Of a DNA stretch of 14,669 nt, positions 8,301 through 14,669 are shown one piece after another; the first letter of the stretch is position 1, and the number at the start of each line of letters is the position of its first letter. Under the pieces are notes generated by a model, which searched no databases, had not been told where the DNA came from, and saw only the letters and a program-made list of their open reading frames with translations. The DNA is taken from contig JAIWNI010000266.1 in assembly GCA_025331435.1 (NCBI GenBank), positions 1-14,669 of the forward strand, written 5' to 3'. This DNA is from Choanephora cucurbitarum. Its lineage: Eukaryota > Mucoromycota > Mucoromycetes > Mucorales > Choanephoraceae. The translations under genes were made by a program, and so were the position numbers.

Positions 8301-9013
8301 TCAAATCATCACCTTTCTTTTCTTTGATTGCTGTCGATTATGATAGAAATACTCAAGAAGCATATCCTCAAGCCAAAAGTTGGTACAACAATCAGTGGGT
8401 ATGCCATTCATAGTTGCCAGGGACCGAAGAAAAGTAAGAGCATCCTGTTTGATGCGATAATCAATATCACCGTAAGCTTGTAAAGCCCAATTGGGGTTTC
8501 CTGCTTCTAAAATGATGATCATTTTTTCTACAGCAACTGCTGCCAGCCCTTGTATGAACTTTTTTTGCATATCAAGAAGAGCTTCCTTGCCTAACTTAAC
8601 AGAAGTTAAGTCAAAAAGTTGGAATGTTACTTGATCTTGAAGCCATTCTTGAAGAAAAAACTTCAGTCTTCTAGCGTACAACTTGTCAGTATCGTCCAAA
8701 TCTTTTGGTGCTGGCTTGGATATACTGGGGCCAGAAGAGAGGGTGACATTGTGTCGAAGAGCTGGCAACTCGGCAGGCTGTTGAGCATTGACTATAAAAG
8801 AAATTCAAACAATAAGCTTAAAGAGATAAAAGTACCAACTGAAGGGTTACCTGGAGTAATTTTTGCCAAATTAATTTGGCATTCCAAAACTGTTTGTTTC
8901 AACGGTTCAACATCGCTTTGCAACTGAATGTTGGCTCTACGAAGTTCAATGACATTGTCGGCGATTTGACCGCAACAAGTGCTGATTTTTTCAAGTTCTT
9001 TAGAAATAGCCAT
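8301..9013 (-). CDS. Gene B: unknown two-exon protein, NLS-like C-terminus
   Basis: Family not recognised. Exons 9013-8851 and 8791-8301 are joined across a 59-nt intron (GTAACC donor, TTTTATAG acceptor, phase 1) that contains an in-frame stop, giving 217 residues. Exon 1 encodes a predicted coiled coil or long helix (residues 5-50, with Ile-Ser-Thr-Cys near residue 10). A Pro/Ser-rich linker follows (about 60-85), then a helical domain with Leu-Lys-Phe-Phe-Leu..Trp near residues 97-104. The C-terminal motif is Gly-Ile-Pro (184-186), Cys190, Asn192, Trp194, then Tyr-Phe-Tyr-His-Asn-Arg ending at 207. The last residues include KKRKV (211-215), a classic basic nuclear-localisation pattern, so a nuclear role is inferred. 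Gene C is a paralogue with the same architecture. The start is the first ATG, context ATAATGG. DNA or chromatin binding is possible but unproven. Confidence 0.8.
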
Positions 9014-9795
9014 TATATGTGTGTTGTATAGTTTATTTTTTAATGAGAGGATGAAAAGCTAATTGAGGAGATGATATAGCCTATTTATGTGGATTAATTT
9101 TATTAACACAAGATATACCTGATAACAAATAAATGTTTATTTCTCATTCTTTGTCTGCATTGATTAAAAAATACAAATTTAAGAAAAAAAGATTAACAGA
9201 AGCTCATTCAGCATGCATGTTAAGAAAAACGCATAGGATAGTACTCAAGACAACATGAATAGTATAGTTAGCGAATCAAAGACAACAGCATCTATATTGC
9301 CTCGTTGTAATTTCTATTTTCCATAGAAACGATTTGATGTTTAAAAAAGAGAATCTCCCTAAATCCTAATCCCTCTTTTTCAACAATCTCAAGTAGAATT
9401 AAAGAGCAAATTAACTTTTACGATATCACCTTCGATGATGAAAGCATATTCTATTCTGCTTTTTGAAAGGAAAACTGATGAATGTGCTTTGTACAGATAC
9501 TATGATACTCAAAAATATAAACGCAAATAGAACTTTCTTTTTTAATATCTTTGATAGAAAGCCTCTTCTTGCAATAACGGTTTAGTCTGAAGTCTTGATT
9601 TTTAGTTCAAATTATAAGGTTTCATCTTTGTTGCTAATATGGAAAGCAAAGCAAGCATCTCGTTTACATGCAGGTTTTGTACGTTAGCATCTTCTAACCT
9701 CAATTTAGAAGTGATTAATTGAATTTTATAAGCTCATTGAACTCCCTTATTCCTAAAAAAGTAAGAGAAGAAGGGGAATGTGGTTAAGCATTATT
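9014..9795. other. Upstream flank of gene B, no gene seen
   Basis: On the minus strand the 30 nt before the gene B ATG contain AACTATACAACACACA, an AT-rich element that could act in transcription start, followed upstream by T/C-rich sequence. The rest is AT-rich with no supportable open frame on either strand. Confidence 0.4.
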
Positions 9796-9871
9796 CACCA
9801 CGGCACATCTGAAATCTGAGATTGAATAAGGATGTGCATAATACACAGATTCCATGTCTAATACACATCCA
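9796..9871. mobile_element. MITE-like element, diverged copy 2
   Basis: Starts with CACCACGGCA, which is the reverse complement of the right end of the element at 2251-2394. It contains GGATGTGCAT, a short AGATT-containing spacer with ATGT, then TACACATCC, matching the interior of copy 1 (2279-2333) in order. A clear right-hand terminus is missing, so it is decayed or truncated. Boundaries are approximate. Confidence 0.4.
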
Positions 9872-9965
9872 GAAAATATAGAATGAGTTTGTTGCTGGTT
9901 AAATGATGCAAAACTGTTTTATTTTGGTTTGAGTATATCAGGGCAGTGAAAAGAGTCCACCTGAG

Positions 9966-10045
9966 AAGTTTGAAGTTGATCCGAGATGATCAGCATCTCC
10001 AACTTTTTTTTCATGTCGAATTTTTGAATTGGAAAAAAAATAAAG
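9966..10045. repeat. Dispersed repeat, copy 2
   Basis: Diverged copy of 6269-6332 in the same orientation. It shares AAGTTTGAAGT, GATC, GATGAT and TTTTTTT-CATGTCGAA, then has an extra 12 bp before the A-rich/ATAAAG block. Weak similarity (AGCTGAATCATTTTC versus AGCTAAACAATTCTC) continues to about 10070. It lies about 100 bp from the MITE-like copy. Confidence 0.6.
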
Positions 10046-11575
10046 TCGAAAATAATGAGCAGCTGAATCATTTTCAAGCAGGGAAAAGAGAAAAAAAGAA
10101 GATGAAAAATATTAAGTCAATTTGAGCTCAATTTGAAATGATGAGAACAATCAGTCGTTTCCTAAAAGAGAATGCTTAAGAAATGAGTCTATAAGCGTGT
10201 TTCATCTTTAGCGAATAGTAAAGAAGAGAAATTGAAGCAGTAAGAGTAAGCAAGCAAGTGAATTTTTCTATCTCTTTTGTGCAACTCAAGTACAGTATAT
10301 GTAGAGAAGGTAATATCGAAGCTCAATAAGATCAATGAAAGTGAAGGCAATTTAAAAAAAAGATTCGCTTGTGTTACCTAGTGGAGGAATAGAATCCTGA
10401 AAACCTCTGTAAAGAAACGTAAAGCGAAGATGTGAATGACATTTCGGACAAAGAAGCAAGTTTTTGTCTCTGTGAAACCACTAATTTGAATCAAGGTAAG
10501 GTTTGTAAGCCAACACACTTGAAGCATTTAATAACCCAATTGTATAATAATACCAGACTTCGACTCATTCTCAATCAAAGTATTTAATCCATAAACAGAA
10601 ATTACATTTTTCATGAAAACTATCCTGAAGTCTGTACCTTTAATGTCTAATAATCTTTATATATCATATGGTAAGAAAGATAAGAGTGTTCATGATTGCT
10701 GTTAAGTGTTTCTGGTCGTTGTTTAGTCTATACTTGTCAACGATCTTAGTCGCATTGAGTTGCATCACTTCATCATGGTGCACTTAGATTCAAACTGTCG
10801 GTTAGATTCCATAAAAAATAACCGGTATATCTGTTATTCATTCTACAGCTTTCTTACTTTGTTAGCAATGATATGTACTATGTCTACTTGCATTGTCTTT
10901 GTTCAAGACATACCTTCTGAATCGATCTGAAATATGCAGAATAAAACCCTTCGTTCATCTCAACTGTAGTAACTTTTTAAATACTGCATTTGACCTCTCT
11001 AAGTATTTCACCACGATGTTGAGACGTATGTTGATTGCACAACAAATAAATGGTTTTCACTTTACCAATAGGCTTCATTTGAATACGTTGAGAATATTTC
11101 AAAAAAGCTTTATTCCGAGAGAATCATTCAATAGCTGAAGTTACGTTGTCAACTGGATACTGATCAAATAAAGCTTAGTGTGAGTGATTTGCAAGTAAGT
11201 CTCTATTGTCAACTTGATGCAATACTAGTGCATGCCTTTCGTTGGAAAGCTTTAAAAAAAGTAAAAGATGGAAAAAGCCTCAATACTCACCAAGTCTGAC
11301 GTAGTCTAAAAAGAAGCTGTTACGATTGGCTAAAAGGAATTTAGATTATTCGTGAAACAGACTTCCGTCTCAAAAAACAACTCTCCAAATTAGGTAGGCT
11401 TACCATTTGAAGGTATTAAATTGGTTTTTAAGAGTGGCACATATCCGTTGATAAGGAAAACGAAGTATTTTATTTTCAAAAAATAAAGGGAAACAGAGTA
11501 TCAATGGGGATACTCAATCCTTCTAATAATTGATGCTTAATATAAATGAGAGAATTATTCTATAAGTCTTAGCAC
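10046..11575. other. Intergenic region without a clear gene
   Basis: AT-rich, with purine-rich plus-strand patches up to about 10450. The longest open frame (10893-11138 plus, 81 codons, non-ATG start) has a compositionally ordinary peptide but no motif, no splice partner and no recognisable family, so I do not call it. The last 50 bp are the 3' flank of gene C. Confidence 0.4.
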
Positions 11576-12406
11576 CTACTGTCTTTTGTTTGGAACTGCA
11601 TTTAATTCATCAGAATCGGTTGTATCATCAGCTTCTGGATCATCAGCCTAAATATGCAACTGTTAGGACAAATAAAGCAATGGATTTGAATGCATTATAT
11701 ACCTTCATGTCAACACCTCTTTTGCGATTCCGATACATGTATTTCACAATGATATCGGATATCCATCGATTCTCACAACGGTTTCCTGGTATACCTAGCT
11801 CTGTTGCCGTTGAATGATAGGTTTGGATCATTCGTTCCTGTTGTTCCAAATCCAACTTGCAAAATGCTTTTGATTTCCAATTGATACCTTTTAGCTTCAT
11901 TGCTAACAACTCCTTATTCAGGACAATTGATCCAATTTCCTGCAGATCTTTGTAATAGGTATACATGGCAGAATTCTTCTCGTTGATCTGTCCCAAATCG
12001 CCTGATTCTGCTACAACTTCATTGCCTTTCCATGCTCTTATAAAGTATTCAATCCTTTTGATGTACATATCGGATTTGTCACAATTCAACATTCTTCTGT
12101 CAGGTCTACGCAAGATAAGATCTCTAGGGATAAACTCCTGCGGCATAGATACTGATGATGGTTGCTCTGTCAATGCACGCTCTAAATCAAAATAGTTGAG
12201 CTACGCTATTATTTGTTGAAAAGCTAAAGACTGGTTTTACCTGAACGAAGACTCTCTAACATGCTACCTATTTGTTGAACTTCAAACGAAAGTGCTCTGA
12301 TTTGAAGACTTATATTCGATGAATTGCTTTCCAATGCATTTATTCTTTCTTCTAATCTGTTACATGATGTGCTGATGTAGTGCAGTAAATTTTTGTTGGA
12401 TTCCAT
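11576..12406 (-). CDS. Gene C: unknown three-exon protein, paralogue of gene B
   Basis: Family not recognised. Exons 12406-12241, 12181-11703 and 11647-11576 give 238 residues. Intron 1 is 59 nt, phase 1, with an in-frame stop, as in gene B. Intron 2 is 55 nt, phase 0 (GTATAT donor, CTAAC branch site, TTTAG acceptor). Exon 1 encodes a helical, coiled-coil-like segment with Ile-Ser-Thr-Ser-Cys near residue 11. A basic Arg-rich patch (73-86) and a Tyr-Ile-Lys-Arg-Ile-Glu-Tyr-Phe..Trp segment (95-106) follow. The family motif is Gly-Ile-Pro (185-187), Cys191, Asn193, Trp195, then Tyr-Met-Tyr-Arg-Asn-Arg to 208. Exon 3 adds 23 residues, a very acidic Asp/Glu tail followed by Asn-Lys-Arg-Gln. Skipping intron 2 would give a different short tail ending at 11643. 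The gene is divergent from gene D. Confidence 0.8.
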
Positions 12407-13199
12407 TTTAGGTTTCCAGTAAAAGTATAAATTTATGTGAAGAAAAAATGTAGATGGATATCAAACCGTCTGACAATCACACTTGGTTATATATAACTTG
12501 AGCGGATAATTTTCATTGAATCAACATATGTTATTTGTATTTGATTGTATGAGTTCTCTTGTACACTTTTGTGGCATGAAAAGTTGATGCGAGTATTAAC
12601 CGAGGTGATATTTATACATGTTTGGGAATTGCTATGAAGCTGTTTGCAAATCAACTGCATCACTTTTTTTCCATTTCTTCATAAATGTAAATTTACCATA
12701 AACAAATCGAAAGGCGTTGTAGTATGGTATAAACAAAGGCTATTGGACTTCATACTAATGCAAAAGGAAACTTGCTTTCGATATATCATCATTCGAGTGT
12801 TAGGTTGTACAGCATGATTGTCTATTTCATCTCAAATAGGAACTTGTCTTTTCAACGATGGCGTAATTGTCACATAGTATCATCTGTCACGATGTACCAA
12901 AAGCTTAGCCATACAAAGAAGAAGAAGACTTTCACATTTGATTTTAGAGTTCAATGACGCTATGATATCATATGCGTAACACATTCATTGTCATGCAAAA
13001 TAAGGTTTCTTGTGCTCCAGCCAGGCATTAGATCATAAGGTGTTCAAAGACGTAAGGTACACTGATGAACCTCAGTAAGTATAAATAGTCGTCTTTATTT
13101 CAGCTTTGATTGATCCTCATTCGAAGGAATACCAGCTTTTCCCTAACCCCTAAACTCACATCCATTTTCACTTACCACTTTACATCTTATTTTATTACT
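12407..13199. promoter_or_regulatory. Divergent promoter region of genes C and D
   Basis: About 0.8 kb separates the gene C and gene D start codons, which point away from each other. On the minus side, AATTTATACTTTT lies within 30 nt of the gene C ATG. On the plus side there is a good TATA box at 13080. No other gene is supported; an open frame at 12772-12957 is short and featureless. If gene D is a transposon, one terminus should lie somewhere in this interval. I looked for a CACTA-type end and found no convincing one. Confidence 0.45.
13080..13088 (+). promoter_or_regulatory. TATA box of gene D
   Basis: TATAAATAG lies 112 bp before the gene D start codon, followed by a T/C-rich stretch (13093-13200) typical of fungal transcription start zones and leaders. 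No ATG occurs between this box and the chosen start. Confidence 0.55.
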
Positions 13200-14669
13200 A
13201 TGCCTGCTTTCAAGTGTTCTGGTTGCCAAAGTCTTTTTGCTTCTCGTGCTCAACTCCGTAACCACCAACGTGAGACTGGGTGCTTTCGCAATGTAATTGA
13301 GAGTGCTCTTGCTGCGTCTACTCATGTCCGGGATTCATCTGCTAGCCCAGCCCTCCGTCAAGAAGAGAGATCTTCCAGACTGGTCGGTGATCGACATGAG
13401 GGTTCGACTGAACCTATTGTGGAACAAGAGGATATTCCTGACTTTGAGGGAGTTTCTCCTGCTGCTTCTGTTGCTTCGAATGATCCAATGGATACTGATG
13501 AAGTTGATGATGTTGCTGATGTCGAGGTAGAAGAAGAGGTTGTTGTTTCCCAGGTAACTGAAGAAGAAGAAGATTTAGGTAAGTGTGATGCGCAAGAGTT
13601 TTTTTTTCCACAAAATTCTTACATGTATGATGTTGTAGTAGAAAGAGGGCCAATTGTGCAGCAGTGGGTTGATGATGCTCAACTTGAAACTTGCGATGAT
13701 TTGGCCATGAAGCTGATGCGTGTCTTTGACATGAACAAAATTTCCAGACAAGGTCAAAGAAATATCTTTAAGTGTCTCAATATGGACTTCATGCCTATGG
13801 TCGGGTCAGATAGTAAGTGTCTTGTATTGCATTGTAGATGAATGCATCTACTAACACAATTTGACTATACTAGGTGTACTCACTGGCAAGCATTTCAAAA
13901 CACCAGATACATACAGACGTATCATCAGCAAGAATTCAATCACCACCGTTAGGTACGACATCTGCCCTAATGGTTGCTACCTTTACCCTGTTGATGACAT
14001 CAATGAAGTTGTATGTCCAAATGTGAATTGTGGGGTAGCTCGCTATAAAAATGCATCTGCTCTCAGTATTGAAAATAGAGATCCAACTATGCCTCTGCCC
14101 GCTCTTGTACCTCAGCAACAGATGGCGTATACCTCTATTTCACAAGCATTAACTCAATTATATGTGGATGACGATCGAATGGAAATACTCTCCTACCGCG
14201 ACCACTTTTTTGATAATGCTATGCTGAATCAACATTATCGTGATGTTTTTTCTGGTGACTCGTACGCCAAGCTGCTAGAAAAGGAGAATATGCGAGACAA
14301 CACTATTTGCTTGGTGATCTTTGTAGACGGTTACCAGCCCAAAAACGTTAGGAAAGCTCATCAAGTGATGATCAACTGTCTTATTATGAATATACATCCA
14401 AAATACAGGTAAGTTGGTGAAAGCTATATATTACTCTATGATTAACTTACAATCATCATTGTCGCATAGAACCAGGGAAGAAAACATGATTCAAATTGCA
14501 ATCTGTCCAAAAAAGCCATACGATCTCTCTTCTTTTCTTCGCCCTCTAATTGCTGAGGTAAATCAACTATACAACAGAGGCCTTATTATCAAGAAAGGAG
14601 ATGAAGTAAGGTATGACGGTAACGTAGCTATTCTCGGCTTTACTGGTGATATTCCTGGTATTGCTCAAT
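13200..14669 (+). CDS. Gene D: Tnp2/CACTA-like transposase, 3' end outside window
   Basis: Exons 13200-13812, 13874-14408 and 14470 onward, with two 61-nt introns (GTAAGT donors; CTAAC and TTAAC branch sites), give 449 residues open to the edge. The start is the first ATG, and a zinc finger begins at residue 6: C6-x2-C9-x12-H22-x5-C28. Residues about 60-125 are acidic. A four-Cys zinc ribbon follows (C235, C239, C252, C257) with the Cys-Pro-Asn-Gly-Cys signature seen upstream of Tnp2 domains. The catalytic core shows Val-Asp-Gly-Tyr-Gln-Pro (D356), Lys-Lys-Pro-Tyr-Asp-Leu..Phe (397-405) and Thr-Gly-Asp-Ile-Pro (D443), as in CACTA-type DDE transposases. Presumed role: nuclear cut-and-paste transposition. 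No stop or frameshift is seen, so it may be intact. An internal 60-nt stretch (13579-13638) may be a further in-frame intron. A related fungal lineage such as Plavaka is the main alternative label. Confidence 0.85.

Noticed and set aside
8060..8927. Plus-strand open frames overlapping gene B
   Set aside because: Antisense shadows of a gene with a well-supported intron and a paralogue.
10481..10500. CACTA sequence as a possible transposon terminus for gene D
   Set aside because: A single CACTA is expected by chance; it lies upstream of gene C, and no inverted partner can be seen because the 3' end is outside the window.
10893..11138. 81-codon plus-strand frame
   Set aside because: Starts without ATG, has no recognisable motif, and cannot be joined to neighbouring exons.
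11590..12195. Plus-strand open frames overlapping gene C
   Set aside because: Antisense shadows; the minus strand has the conserved motif, three joined exons and a paralogue.
13076..13112. GTAAGT...TTTCAG upstream of the gene D start as a 5' UTR intron
   Set aside because: At about 30 nt it is shorter than any other intron here, and it contains the TATA box.
13414..13653. Gln/Leu-rich minus-strand frame
   Set aside because: It is the complement of the acidic Glu/Asp codons in gene D, a common artefact.

Overview
The window looks like nuclear DNA of a fungus, most likely an early-diverging one (Mucoromycota-like). This is an inference from AT-rich sequence, very short introns (46-61 nt) with GTAAG-type donors and CTAAC/TTAAC-like branch sites, a pol III tRNA-type promoter, and a Tnp2/CACTA-like transposase with an N-terminal zinc finger. 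It is not bacterial: every convincing gene only reads through after removing spliceosomal introns.

Layout. 1-1600: pyrimidine-rich, no gene found. 1624-2000: a possible broken gene. 2251-2394: a small inverted-repeat (MITE-like) element. 2320-3308 (minus): a four-exon gene of unknown function (gene A) whose 3' end runs into that element. 3613-4738: a near-perfect tandem array of a 194-bp unit, 5.8 copies. 4995-5067 (minus): a degenerate tRNA-Cys(GCA)-like pol III unit. 5345-5690: a duplicated block with GC-rich 22-mer boxes, followed by a 42-T tract. 5766-8300: mostly no gene. 8301-9013 (minus) and 11576-12406 (minus): two diverged paralogues (genes B and C) with the same exon 1 length class, the same 59-nt phase-1 intron and a shared C-terminal motif. 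Between them are a second MITE-like copy and a dispersed repeat. 13200-14669 (plus): 5' part of a Tnp2-type transposase gene (gene D) that runs off the window end and is divergent from gene C.

Reading: an accessory, repeat-rich region. The items most worth following are the unrecognised B/C protein family, the homogenised 194-bp array with its three dyads, gene A ending inside a mobile element, and the transposase with an in-frame 60-nt optional intron. Intron and exon calls were made by eye from splice signals plus frame continuity. No database search was possible, so 'unknown' means unrecognised by reading.
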